A stretch of 64,000 nt of DNA from Gnetum montanum (GCA_015680685.1 MNCI01002923.1:96669-160668); one strand, 5' to 3'. Counted from the first letter of the stretch, positions 11,221 to 22,435 are shown. Made by a program: numbers and translations. The notes: generated by a model not told the origin, from the sequence alone.

Positions 11221-13117
11221 TTTGAATTTTTGTTTTACACATTTTTTGTTTTACACATTTTTCAAATTTTCTTATTTTTGTTTTACACCATCGTTCATGT
11301 TTTTCCTATTTCTTTGTTTACTTGATTTACTTTTATTCATCATCTAATAAGTGCTCATGATGGTGGATTGAATTATATCATATTGATTGCAAATGTTTAG
11401 TTTTTACCTTTGAATTATGATGCTAATATTAATGTATGGTTCTTTTGGTAAAACAGGCAATGAGTCCATGCCGTTCACTCATCCATACAACTCTATGGTC
11501 TCCTTTGGCTTGGAACTGTATAGTCCCATTTTTCTAAGTAAACTTGTTAATGAATTGGTGGCTCGGTATTTTTTAAACTAAGGAAAGACTCAAAGGATGA
11601 AAAGGGTGTGACTTCAAGGGGATTTGATGCATTGGTGTTGGCCATTATCTTGGGTGCTTGGATGCTTTTTCTTGGGTTTTCTGCCATTCTGACATTGTTC
11701 AAATATTAGAAAGATGAGTGAATAAAAATAAGTCTTTGCATGGTGTGGTTCTCACGCATAAACATCAAAACAAAAAGAGAGAAAAGTGAGAATTCAAAGC
11801 ACACCCCTTAGACATAATAAAGCAATATGGGCTACAAGCACTGGTTATGAAACTAGAAAGACATGTTACCCATTCCTGAAGGTTCCCTCTAACTAAGGCC
11901 CTTTCTCGCTTCCTGCTTCTCCATTTTGCTCTCCTTATAATGGTGGTGACTCTTTGTAAAAGCATTCTTGTTACTTCAAGTGGATGGATTGGTCAAGTGT
12001 GTTGATGTGAGGTCACTAGATGTGGTTTGTTTGAGTCTAGATTTGGGATAAGTTCTACTCAGTCACATTAACCATGAAATACACAAGGGACTTTACACAA
12101 CCTTGTTCTTGGGATTCCATTCCATTCTCTCCTCTCCATCTTTTTTTTGATTTTTCCACCTCAGTACTGGTTTTATCATTAGTCTGTTTTTGGGTTAATG
12201 CATTGTTTTTCTTTGGTGAATTTTTGTGGATAGGTTTTTAACTCTTGCTTCCAAATGACATTCCTAGAGCCTACAGACTCTTTGGTTTGTGGGTTTGTCA
12301 AGGCATAAAGGGCATGAGCTTGCTTTGGGGAGGATCCATTGACATTCCTTTTTGGTGAAATTGTTATGTTCTTTTCCTTAAACATTTTCTGCAATCAATC
12401 ATTTCTTGTTTCATCCCCATCCATGACATCCATTTTATTGGCATTGTCATTGACATTTTTCATCTTTCTTGTTCCTCATGTTTTTTCATCTTATAGCTAT
12501 TGGAGGTTTGCTCTTAGTTGTGGGGGCCCTGGCACAAACTTTTTAATTTTTTCCATTTTACTAATTGCCTAACCCTTACACCTTAGGTAGTTGCTAGTGA
12601 TAAATCTTTGAATCAGTTTATGCCATAACCACAACTCATCCAATGCACTTCATATTGAGGCAAGGTATCAACTGCATTGTGGATTATCTATCCTTGCTCA
12701 TTTGTGACTATGTTGTGTGTGCATATGGCAATCATACAAACAATGGGCTGGGCTTGGAGGAAGCACTTAGGATGGACCAAAATTGGAGCATTTACAAAAG
12801 GAGCAAGTTCGGTGGCATGGCTATGGATAAAAAATGGAAGGCACAATCTTGGCATTGGCAGCAACACACTCCATCTTCTCTCTCTTTCTCTTTTTCTCTT
12901 CAAGTTTCCAAATAAAGGCTTGGATGTCATTTATGTACAAGTGTTCACCACAATGGTCATGAACACTAATGTTGTAATATGCTTATTGATCTGTTCACTA
13001 GGCATGTTGAGTTTGTCATCCCATTCGATCATCAATTATCAATTAGTTTGTAATCCCATACCTTCCCAATATTTTGTAAGGAACTCAAGGACGAGTTTTC
13101 ATTCAGTCGTGGGGGTA
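11221..13117 (+). other. post-integrase spacer of element 2
   Basis: Nearly 1.9 kb without a convincing ORF. The first 110 bp encode a Phe-rich run of repeated ttttacac units, also present in M1 at 25500-25690. The rest has short blocks in common with element 1's spacer. The last 40 bp match the sequence upstream of the element 3 LTR (aaggaactcaaggacgagttttcattca), then the polypurine tract gggggta. Confidence 0.55.
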
Positions 13118-14120
13118 TGATGAAGTGGTTACTCTAATTATTAGAGCGGTTATTATTGGAGCGGTTACTCTAATAATTAGAGTGGTTATTATTGGAGTGA
13201 TTACTCTAATAATTAGAGTAATTATTATTGGAGTGGTTACTTTAATTATTAGAGTTTTTATTATTAGAGTGGTTACTCTAATAATTAGAGTGGTTATTAT
13301 TGGAGTAGTTACTTTAATTATTAGAGCAATTATTCCCGAGTTACTCCTAGGTCTATAAATACAGTGCCCAGGTGCACAATTGGAAAGAAGTCTTTTAGCA
13401 GTCAAGTAGCAAAACTCTTGTAATCTGTTTGAAGGTTAGATTATTTTCCAAGTGCCTGCAGTAGGAGGTTGAAGTGTGGATGGATCTTTATTCAAGCATT
13501 GTGCACCTAAGCACATCTTATGTACAGCAATAAAGACGAGCTCTTTGATTCATCCTTGTAGCACTTGAGATTTGTTTTCTTATACATTTCTTTTATTTTA
13601 TTTTCTTATGCATTTATTTTATTTTATTTTATGAACTTTAAATTTCTATTATTAGCACAACAATTTATTTTGATCAATTAAGAAAATCATTAAATTACAC
13701 TCAGTACAATCACTTCGAGCATGCGTGTAACACTTGGTAACCTAGTAACGATTAGCGTTTGGTAATCCCAGTAGTGTTGCACTGGTTTAGGATGTGTACG
13801 AAAAGTGAGAACAGATACTGGTGTTAGGATTAGTTAAAGCCTAGTTAATTAGTAGTTAAGTTAAATTAGTCACTTAGTTATCTCTCTCCTCCCTTATTAG
13901 CAGTAGGACATAAAAACATAAAAGCTATAAAAATCATATGCCTCAAGCTTACTTAACCATACAATCGTGACATACAGGTAAGCTTGGAAAGACAACGATC
14001 AACCAACCCATCCTTGTTCCACAAAGGTGAATAGGCACTTAGTCCTTGGAATTCAACCAGGTCATGCGTGAAACACTCATATTCATATGGTTGAGCATAG
14101 GGGTACCTCACCACTCATCA
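13118..14120 (+). repeat. 3' LTR of element 2
   Basis: 1003 bp, starting TGATGAAGTG after the polypurine tract and ending ACTCATCA. U3 consists almost wholly of a palindromic minisatellite. The TATA box TATAAATA is at 13354-13361, so R would begin near 13385. The R/U5 part matches 4104-4821. Confidence 0.85.
13121..13340 (+). repeat. 36-bp palindromic minisatellite in U3
   Basis: Six imperfect copies of a 36-bp unit. Each holds an inverted repeat of the type ACTCTAATAATTAGAGT followed by a ggttattattgga spacer. Because 36 is a multiple of three, one frame reads as repeated VTLIIRVVIIG, but nothing else suggests coding. It lies directly upstream of the LTR TATA box. Confidence 0.85.
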
Positions 14121-14743
14121 CCCTCTTCAATGATTTCATCATATTCTTGGCTTTTTTGAGATTCCATGGATCCCAAGTTCATTTAAAAACATTTTTTGAA
14201 ATATTCAAAATTGAAAATTTCGTTTACGAACCCTAGAAATGAGACCTCATGGACAGAATCCATGCTTATACGAGGCTTTGTATATGTGGCCTCATCAACA
14301 TAGTGCAAAAATACTATAAATATGCGCAACCCCCTTAGAAATTTTCACATTTCCTCATAAACACTAAGGGAGTTTTTTAAATTTTCAAAGCAAAGAACCT
14401 TCTAGAGCCCATAACTTCCTAATCATTTATCCAAATCACTTTGTTCTTTGATCCTATCACTTTCAAAGGTAGGCTCTTAGATAGAAAATGTTTTGCCATT
14501 TTTCTAACTCCCATAAAGGTTTAGTTAGGAAATTAATATTTAAACACCATATTACAAAAGTTAAACCCTTTTGACAAGCTCCGGTGACACTAATAATAAA
14601 AATTAATTAATAAAATAAGAATAAAATAATCAATCTACCATGGTCCAATCATAGCCAAGTGTAACTAACTAATGATATAATGTATTCAAATATTCTAAGT
14701 TACACATTATATCTACTAATCTGCAGATGTGTTGTGATTGTAG

Positions 14744-17609
14744 ATGGCAACAGAAGAAAAACACACATAGGAAGGAGTATTGTCTCAACCATGAGAGAAA
14801 TGGACAAGAATGGGAAGGGGCCAAGAACAGGCTCAAGAAGAACCAATAACAATCAATGACATGGAACCTCTTAGGGAAGAGGCTGTAGTGGAGTCTATTC
14901 ATTAGATTCCAGAACAAATGGCAACAATAGAACATTCCTACTGGGATGAGGCACCGGCTCAATAAGTAAACCTTGAGGTGACCCTTATAGAGGCCTGCCT
15001 AATTCAAATAAGATCAAGGAAGGTCTAGAAGATGGTGCTATAGGAGTTGAACTTTGGCTCTTTTTTGGAGCAAGCACTTAAAAGAGGTATAGGACTAATT
15101 GAAGACCTCTCCCATATGGCCAATTATCACTTCTAGTAGGGAGTGGTATATGTGAGAGATGTTCTTATTTTGGGACAATAGGCAGGTCAATTCAATAGTC
15201 AAAATCAAGGACATTTTAGTGTCCTACTTAGTGCAGGCCATTGCAGAGGCACTTGGGTTGCCTAAAACTAGGGTAAATCTCATCGAGATTTTGATGTAGG
15301 TAGATCCCAACATCAAAATGAAATGGATTTATTGGTCCTATGGTGTTGACCGTAAGGAGTACGATGTGCTCACATCAACAAAAAGAATCCACTACAAGAT
15401 TGCAGCCTTTCACCTAAACCCCACGGTGTGGCCTTGCAAAATCACTACTTTTTCTACACATGTGTGTGTTGTTATGAGTGGAAGATTCCCCTTTAACCTT
15501 TAGCATCTAATCTATTTGGAGATAGAGAAGTAGTTCAAGGAGAATAAATGTGGAAGGAAGGTACTCCCCTTCCCATGCCTGGTTAAAAAAATATGTTGAA
15601 GGGGAGGAATAGCTTGTGACACTAATGACACTATCTGATGCACTTCGATTGCTAATTGGGTAGAGATGATGAAGGATAAAATGCTTGCAACAACCATCCA
15701 AGAAGAGAAGTAGCAACCACCACCTCCACTTTCCACTTAGAAAATTATGCTAGATGTCACTAGAACATCCCAATGGTTGCATGAGTACCGAGAATGGCTC
15801 TTGAGCAACCAAGAGCAACAAGCAGGCACAAGTGGTTAGGACCCATCTATGTACTAGATAGCGATTAGTCACTTGAATGAGGTGGCCTAGACAGTTAACC
15901 TAATGGGAGGTGGTGGATCCATTTTATTTGCCCAACAAATGTAGTTGTCTACGAGGTCGAATCTGAGAGCCAAAGAGGTGATGATATCTCTCTCAGAACA
16001 ATAGTAACTCCCAGAGATTTCTAGGAATGTTGTGACATTCTTGATGCACTTAGAGGAGCGTGAGGGGGCAATAGTACTAGTGATGCAGCACTAAGGGCAA
16101 GAAATAGTAGTAGAGGTGATTACTAATAGAATTGCTGAAACACTCAATGCACCTGTGACATCTGTACCAGAAATTACTACACTTAAAGATGTGCAAACAT
16201 TCATAGAGACTGTAAGTAGTAGATTAAGTGCAACACAACAAGAACAACTATTGGACCGACTAGTAGGAACCAAGCAACCACTTCTAGATGTCTTCGCTCT
16301 TTCAGATAGTATAACTACAACCCAATTGGAGTTGTTAGAGGCAAGGGGCAAGAACATTATTTTGGAAGGGACACTTGAAACAACCAAGGAACTAAGCGAA
16401 CGCTTGCCTACGGAAGTTGCTGAGTTAAGAGCCTAGATTTTTGACCTTGCATTTCCCAACCCAGCATTGATAAGAGATGAAGCTTTTGAATTGCTTTACA
16501 TTAGGCTAAAAGTGGTTGAGGGTGCGATGGAGATGTCAGTGTTCTACTGATCCTTGCTAGAGGCCACCCAACACAAAATTCAAAAGGCCTTGTATCTGAC
16601 CTACTAAGAGAATGTGCAATTAATTGTAGAAAACCATCGCTTGCAAAACATTGATGTGCATAAACAATAGTTGACAGATTTTATCCAACAACAGTAGGAG
16701 CAACTAGCTAGAGCAAACATAGAGTTAAGAAGATTGACAGTTGAGAATAGAAGCCTCTCTATGGAGGAGGTTCGTGCCCTTTGCGAAAAGACTACAATAG
16801 AGGTAGCTATTTGGAAATTAGAGGCTCTCAAATTTGAGAGAGTCAAGGATCACTATAAAGACTAGGTTGGCCTATAGAAAGAAGTAAATGAGAAACATAT
16901 TCAAGTGGTGAAGGCAAAGATGAATAAGACCCTCCAGCAACTCCAATAAGGACGTGAATTATGGTAGCCCATCATAGATGGGATTGATCACTACAATAAA
17001 GCAAAAATTCACTTGAAGGAGTTGCAAAAAGAGAAAATGACTAAATATATGAACCTTGCCAATCTTCAATATGCAAACTTGGCTATGTTGACTACTAGAC
17101 AACCATGGTCAAAACTAGAAAAGTAAGTGTCTAGCTCATACTTGTTGTACAAGGCAAAGTTCAAGCACCACAAGGACACTAAGCAAAAGCTTGCGGTGGC
17201 AAATGTTGAACTCAAGGTTCTCAAGGGCAAATACACTGATCAAAGATCTACTACCGAGAGCCTAGCCAAAAGAATGAATGACTACCAGGAGCTATAGAAT
17301 GTAGTGAAGGCATTCAATGTTGAATGCAAACAATTTGCTGCCTAGTTCTTCAATGTCAAGGAGTTGTTCCTAGTAATGCTCTGTTTATGGAATAACCCCA
17401 TTCTAGCCCACATTGGTGATGCCATGTGGACTGTGAATGATCCTCGTAGCAAAGAGGAGAAGATTAAGGCATTACTGGATGCCTTTCACCTTCCTTCAAA
17501 GGTAGAAGCTGCAGTAGGACAATCATAGTTGCCTCAGCCACTACATGCACCTGAGGTTAGTAAAGGTCCTTTAAAACCTCAAGAACCTTCACTGCCTAGG
17601 ACTAATTAA
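14744..17609 (+). pseudogene. env-position coiled-coil ORF of element 3
   Basis: The ATG at 14744 follows gtgattgtag, a good splice-acceptor context. About 955 codons run to the TAA at 17607. Many in-frame stops, mostly TAG, sit where Gln or Trp would fit. The C-terminal two thirds are helical and charged, with long Glu/Lys/Gln/Leu stretches (16116-16436 is stop-free; then about 16600-17520), typical of coiled coil. The end is Pro-rich. The - strand copy in M1 (24085-22660) conserves the C-terminal part (VNDP, KALLD, FHLP). Position 3' of integrase equals the env-like ORF of Athila elements, but I see no signal peptide or membrane anchor. Function unknown. Confidence 0.55.
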
Positions 17610-17843
17610 TCTTCTCAACCACCTTCATGTCATTAGAGGATGTGTTGTCCAAGTTGTATAGTCATGTCATGGTGTTCAATTTTGTGTGAGGAACACCATA
17701 ATTATTGTAATGTGTTGATTTGTACACTTGGGCACTCAGTTTTGTTATATGAGTTTGTTATGTTAAGAGTCAGTCAATAATCCCACTCCTTCCTAATTTT
17801 GTAAAGGAACTCAAGGATGAGTTTTCATTCAATCATGGGGGTA

Positions 17844-18245
17844 TGATGAAGTGTCAAAGTGTCGCATCCCCCATCGATGTGGCCTTGTTGATGGGTCGCT
17901 ATCAATGTGGCCTTGTCCACATGGTGTTGCCCCATTGACAAGGCCTTGTCGACATAATGTTTGCTATGTTTACAAGGCCCTGTTGACATAGCTCCACAAT
18001 AAAGTCTATAAATTCATGCTCACCAGTCATGTTTATGGAAGGTCATATCATAGTTGTAGCAAAGCTCTTCCAATTTTGTCATTTGAGAGTTAGAATATTT
18101 CTCTAAGTGCCTATAGTAGGAGTTAGAAAGCGTATGGATCTTTATTTGAGCACTGATATACTTGAGCCCACTAATGTGAATGACAATAAAGATGAGCCTT
18201 TTGATCAAACCTTGCAACACTTAGAATAGATTAATGATTTATTTC
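17844..18245 (+). repeat. 3' LTR of element 3, truncated
   Basis: Starts TGATGAAGTG after the catgggggta polypurine tract. U3 contains repeated (A/G)TGTGGCCTTGT and GTCGAC-like units (17870-17995) and a TATA box (CTATAAATT near 18004). Similarity to the M1 LTR continues to about 18245 (aacacttagaatagattaatgattt) and then stops, losing some 450 bp. Confidence 0.7.
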
Positions 18246-19231
18246 TGAACCACATAATTCTACTAAATATTCAAATTAGGCTAAAAAAGTATTTCTAAAA
18301 TTTTGAAGATAAAATCTTTTTTCAAGATTTTCCAGGGCTGTAGAATAACATAGTCATCAATATTATCATTACAATAAACATTAAATTTTTACCGGTTACA
18401 GGTAACATGCAATAATCCTCCAACTTGGCTAATAATCCTCCAACTTGGCTAATAGAATAATAAAAGATCTATAGATATTTTTAAAAGATGTTTTGAATAT
18501 GTAAAGTTGAATTTTCCCGAAGGTCACGGTCCTTTTCGATCTACGGTTCTTCAGCCAGTAAAAGGATCTATTTCCTGAGTTCAGGCTTTTCTATAATAGA
18601 TGCTTCCTTTTTCATTTCAGATTTTATTCAAATTGCTATTTTTAATAACCGTTTTACAAATGCATTTAAAAGAACGTTTTAAACCTCTACACGGGCTGTT
18701 TGGTGTTTGATAATTAAAATGGTAAAAGCTCTGTGACCATCGGTCTCTATCGTTTCAAAGCCCCAATATAAAGCAGAATCTCCGAGTAATATGAACATTG
18801 TGATATAGGTATATACACTTTTATACTCTTCAATACATCCAGAGGTTAAAAAGTCCACGGACTTTATAAAATTTCAGTCTCAATTTCAGTATCCATTATA
18901 TGTGAGTAACTGCATTATACGAAGTTTCAAACCATTTAGAAGATCAGAACAGAATATATTTCAAGCAGGATTTCATAAAGAGTTGCAGGTGCTCTGCAAA
19001 ATTAACAACAATGCTTGCAACGTTGATCATCCCAACAAAAGGTACACAGAACCCTTGAAAGACAATACAAGTCATGATAATTCAGAGATTACATATCCTC
19101 CTTATTCCATAATTCTTCATCGGCAGCTGAGTAGCTCACATATTCATGCACAGGGTTTTAAACCCAACTACTTTCAGAAACTAATTAAATGCTCCTAATA
19201 GCCTAATGCTGATTTCGGAAACTAAATTTCA
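18246..19231. other. low-copy AT-rich DNA downstream of the LTP gene
   Basis: No coding region or element homology seen. It contains a 20-bp perfect tandem duplication at 18411-18450 and otherwise unremarkable AT-rich sequence. Confidence 0.4.
18411..18450 (+). repeat. 20-bp tandem duplication
   Basis: Two adjacent perfect copies of aataatcctccaacttggct. Confidence 0.9.
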
Positions 19232-19265
19232 TTTATTATTGTTGATGAGAGGATATGTATTTATT
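19232..19265 (-). terminator. candidate poly(A) signals of the LTP gene
   Basis: On the - strand AATAAA occurs at 19260-19265 and again at 19232-19237, about 150-185 bp beyond the LTP stop codon. Either could direct 3' end formation. Confidence 0.4.
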
Positions 19266-19416
19266 TAAACACTGCAGCTCATGTCCAGGCCTGTTTCACG
19301 GAATCCTGTTCTTAGCAAAACAGTGGGCAAGGTCAGCAAGAATTTTGTATAATGACCCCGAACCTGAAGAAACTGGTTTCAAGAAAAGCTGAAAATATAA
19401 TGCAAGAAATGGAAGT

Positions 19417-20075
19417 TTACGTGGAACAGTCGGTCTTCTTGTCAATAATGAATGGCAGGCGAAGACCACAGGCAGAAGGCAGGTGTCGGAATGCATCGTC
19501 GTTGAGGTCGAAGTCCATTGCAGCTTCCTCCACACATTGGCACAGCCTCCGTCTAAAACAAACATTCATAAGCAAAAAGCATAAAACAAAACATGTTCAA
19601 TTCAGTTGGTTATTTTAGAGGCATAGTTGCAGGCATATCCAATTGCCCTTTTAATAAAAGAAAAAATATTATCATCATCTTAGTCTCCTAACAAAATAGG
19701 TTAGCTAGAATAAAAGAAAACATATCATGCATAAAAAAAACATAGGGCTGTGAAGTATAAAAAATTATGGTGATTAATTTTTGTTTATGAAATTGAAACT
19801 GAAACATTTTTTATTGCGTCGGAAGAACCTTAAGATCTATTAGCCTACCGTTGGCGAGGAGTTGCAGCTTCGCTGTAGATAGTGCGGACACCGTTGCAGC
19901 AAGGACTGTATTTAGAGGGCTCAGGCCATCCATTCTTGAGATATTCCTTGCATCCCACAAGCTTGAATCCCATGGCCAAGCAATCCACTGAAGCCATCCC
20001 TGGACTCCAACACATCAACATCATCGTTATCAGCAGCATTGTTGCTGATGTCGCTGCTCTGCCCCTATAATCCAT
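19417..20075 (-). CDS. Non-specific lipid-transfer protein (8-cysteine, type I-like)
   Basis: Two coding exons: 20075-19849 and 19552-19417, joined by a 296-bp GT-AG intron that splits codon 76 (CG|A). The 120-residue product has a hydrophobic signal peptide (about 1-29, MLLITMMLMCWSPGMAS) and then the 8-cysteine motif. Cys positions are 32, 42, 59, 60, 80, 82, 104 and 118, giving C-x9-C-x16-CC-x19-CxC-x21-C-x13-C. This spacing and the polar Gln in CxC match type I nsLTPs, secreted four-helix proteins that bind lipids in a cavity and act in cuticle formation or defence. The mature size of about 91 residues is usual. No frame damage is seen. A TATA box lies about 105 bp upstream of the ATG. 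The intron placed between CC and CxC is my reading of the splice sites. Confidence 0.85.
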
Positions 20076-20179
20076 GATATCTATGAATCAAATATGATCC
20101 GAGTTTCTTTTCTTTTTCGATCTCCGGATCAGATAATGAAAGGTGCGTGCTATAATTCTTGCTGGTGAAACAGAGGTTG

Positions 20180-20188
20180 TATTTATAG
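20180..20188 (-). promoter_or_regulatory. TATA box of the LTP gene
   Basis: CTATAAATA on the - strand, 105-113 bp upstream of the LTP ATG, predicts a start site near 20150 and a 5' UTR of about 75 bases. Confidence 0.6.
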
Positions 20189-20709
20189 CGATGAGATTGG
20201 GAACTTTCTGTTATACATGGTTTCTGTCTGTGGCTGATCAGGTAGGTCATCCATGAGGAGGAGCTTTCAGTTACAACATGCGATCCATTTGGACACTTAA
20301 TTTTCAAACAAACAGTCTTCTTATGCGCTAACAGTTTTCGGGAGCCCGATCAATGCAGATACAAACGGGTGAATGAGTGTTATCAGTTTTTGCGATTCGT
20401 TTTATCTCCTTCTCGTTGTTAAGGCATGCTTACAACATGGGCAGGCAATGTAACTTTGAAATTCGGTCCATTCTTGAACGGCCAACAGCTTCGCATGGAC
20501 TTTGGCCCTCAGTTCTGCCTTTATTCCTGAGATTGCATCTTTCTTATAATTTTCTTTCGTTTCTACCTCTTTCTTTTCAATGATCTCCATAATCATATCC
20601 TATGCGAACCTTATAGACATTATCAATGACTCATGGCTTCCTAGACGTTAATACTGATTTTCTTGTGGGGTGCTCTAAGGTATTGAGAAGGGGATGAATT
20701 AAGTCTTTC

Positions 20710-20728
20710 ATATATATATATATATATA
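20710..20728 (+). repeat. (AT)n microsatellite
   Basis: About nine uninterrupted AT dinucleotides. Confidence 0.9.
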
Positions 20729-20760
20729 GCTTACAAAATCAACGGAACGCTAAGAAGAAA

Positions 20761-20886
20761 TGCAACAAGAACACACAAGCTTTGAAGTTAGTTTAGTTAT
20801 TAAAATGATCAACATTGTTCACTTGCAACAAGAACACACAAGCTTTGAAGTTAGTTTAGTTATTAAAATGATCAACATTGTTCACT
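20761..20886 (+). repeat. 63-bp perfect tandem duplication
   Basis: The unit starting tgcaacaagaacacacaagc is present at 20761-20823 and 20824-20886 with no difference seen. This could be a recent duplication or an assembly slip. Confidence 0.9.
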
Positions 20887-21572
20887 TTAAAACTCTCCTC
20901 AGATGCTTAAGGTAGAGATATTTTGTTAATCTTAAGAAAACAAATATAGCCCCAAAATTTAAATCAATATATTTCTCAAGTACCTTTTTCTTATGTAGGC
21001 TCTTAAATAAAAAGGCTCTTAAAAATAAGAGTAGTTCTTTATTTGCGTTGGGAAAAAAATACATAGCTCTCCTTAATAGCTGTTTATTTGCTGAGTTATA
21101 AAGTTCTATTTGAACTATATATTTTGGGGTGTACTTATGTTTCACTTATTTTGGGTTCCAATATCCCTCTTTTTTAAACATGAGCCTATAAAAGATTACT
21201 TCATAGGGGGCGAAGGTGGAGAATATAAACACATAAGAAATTACCACCTAGCAAAAAGCTCTTATATCAAACATTAGCTCATAATTTTAGCTGAAATTGT
21301 TACAACAATCATGTTGTGAAACTAAGCTTTAATATTTTAGCTTTCTTCAGAAAATCATGAACTTATATTTCCTCTGAAAAGAAACAACGCTTCTTCTTTT
21401 GACTTATATTTTGGTTGCCATGTCATTTTTCTTCCAGGGAGGTGATGTGAAATTTAGGTTTAAAAACAATCATTGGTAGACTTCTAGAAGGCTAGTGGCT
21501 GTGTCATGGATTAACGAGCACTAGCCCTAGTAGTATATAAAAGACTAATGAAAACATATAGGTAAATAATTG

Positions 21573-21577
21573 ACTAT
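21573..21577. repeat. target-site duplication ACTAT, left copy
   Basis: ACTAT directly precedes TGATGAG, the LTR terminus. The same five bases follow the other LTR at 31830-31834. Confidence 0.9.
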
Positions 21578-22421
21578 TGATGAGCAGCGAGTATACCCTA
21601 AACCCAACCATACGAATCACTAGTGTTCACTTAGCAATCTAGTCAAATTCCAAAGACTTTAGGTTTCTTTGTACATTGGTTCTAAGAGGTGAAACTAATC
21701 ATTGCAATCGTTGTCTTCCCAGTTCCACTTATGAAGTTCAAGGGTATGGTCAAGTGTAACTTAGGTATGTGATTTTTATCATTTTTTCTTTTATGTTCTA
21801 AGTCTCCTAAGAATAAAAAATAAAGTATTTAATTACTAAATTAATTTAATAGCTAGCTAATATTTAACTAATCCTAACATAAGCATCCATTCCCACTTGC
21901 CGTATACATCCTAAACACGTATAGTGCTACTGGGTTACTAAACATTAAACGTTACTAGGATTACCAAGCATTAGATGTATGCTTGAAGTGATTGTACTTA
22001 TTTTGCTATTTAACTGCTATTAATTACTTAATTACTTAAAACATTAAAGAAAATTACTAGAATATGAAATGCATAAAGGAAATAATTAATCTAGTCCAAG
22101 TGTTGCAAGGTTTGATTAGAAAGCTTGTCCTTATTGCCGCACACACTAATGTGCTTAGGTATAACAGTGCTCAAATAAAGATCCATACAATCTTTGACTC
22201 CTACTATGGGCACTTAGAAAATATTCTAACTTCTGTGATGAAAAACTACAAGAACATCATTACAACTCTGAAAGAGATGCCATAAGTGGGGTAGGTAGAT
22301 GTGCATTTATAGGTGAAATAGGGTGCCTCGTTGATGGGTACATGTCAATGGGTCAAACACTATGTCGACGGGATCACATCGATGGGATCATGTTGAAGGC
22401 ACCAAACCATGTGACTCATCA
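21578..22421 (-). repeat. 3' LTR of M1
   Basis: 844 bp. On the - strand it starts TGATGAGTCACATGG at 22421 and ends GCTCATCA at 21578. A TATA-like CTATAAATG lies near 22304-22312, with GTCGACGGG-type units upstream of it. Confidence 0.9.
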
Positions 22422-22435
22422 TACCCTCATGACTA
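22422..22435 (-). promoter_or_regulatory. polypurine tract of M1
   Basis: On the - strand the sequence catgagggta immediately precedes the 3' LTR. It matches the catgggggta before element 3's LTR. Confidence 0.55.

Larger units (their letters stand above)
4104..14120 (+). mobile_element. Element 2: Athila-like Ty3/gypsy LTR retrotransposon
   Basis: Order: 5' LTR (truncated), PBS, gag, protease, RT, RNase H, integrase, long spacer, polypurine tract, complete 3' LTR. The shared LTR parts differ by roughly 6-8% by eye, so the insertion is not recent. The RT active-site context is of the FMDDFS type and there is one RNase H domain, which fits the Athila side of the Athila/Tat clade. Every ORF carries stops or frameshifts, so the copy is dead. 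The 5' LTR lacks its first ~280 bp because element 1 abuts it. The 3' LTR ends inside sequence that is continuous in M1, so element 2 itself sits within element 3. Confidence 0.85.
14121..18245 (+). mobile_element. Element 3: 3' part of an M1-like LTR retrotransposon
   Basis: Directly after element 2's LTR the sequence (ccctcttcaatgatttcatcat) matches the M1 interior near 24280 on its - strand. The left part of element 3 must therefore lie beyond element 2, outside the window. Present are a spacer, the env-position ORF, a polypurine tract and the first ~400 bp of an LTR. The LTR stops matching M1 at about 18245, so the 3' end is truncated. Confidence 0.7.
20189..21572. other. LTP upstream region, no gene seen
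   Basis: No supported ORF. Contents: the LTP promoter side, a dinucleotide repeat, a 63-bp tandem duplication, then AT-rich DNA up to the M1 insertion site. Confidence 0.4.

Noticed and set aside
12643-13120. Overlapping ORFs of 90 and 147 codons on + and 80 on -
   Set aside because: They lie in the post-integrase spacer of element 2, overlap each other in different frames and have no counterpart in M1.
13103-13405. Repetitive ORFs on both strands (VTLIIRVVIIG-type repeats)
   Set aside because: They follow from a 36-bp repeat unit, a multiple of three, in an LTR. There is no start context or domain.
18902-19618. + strand ORFs of 98 and 88 codons near the LTP gene
   Set aside because: 19352-19618 is antisense to LTP exon 2. 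The other has no features and no upstream promoter signal.
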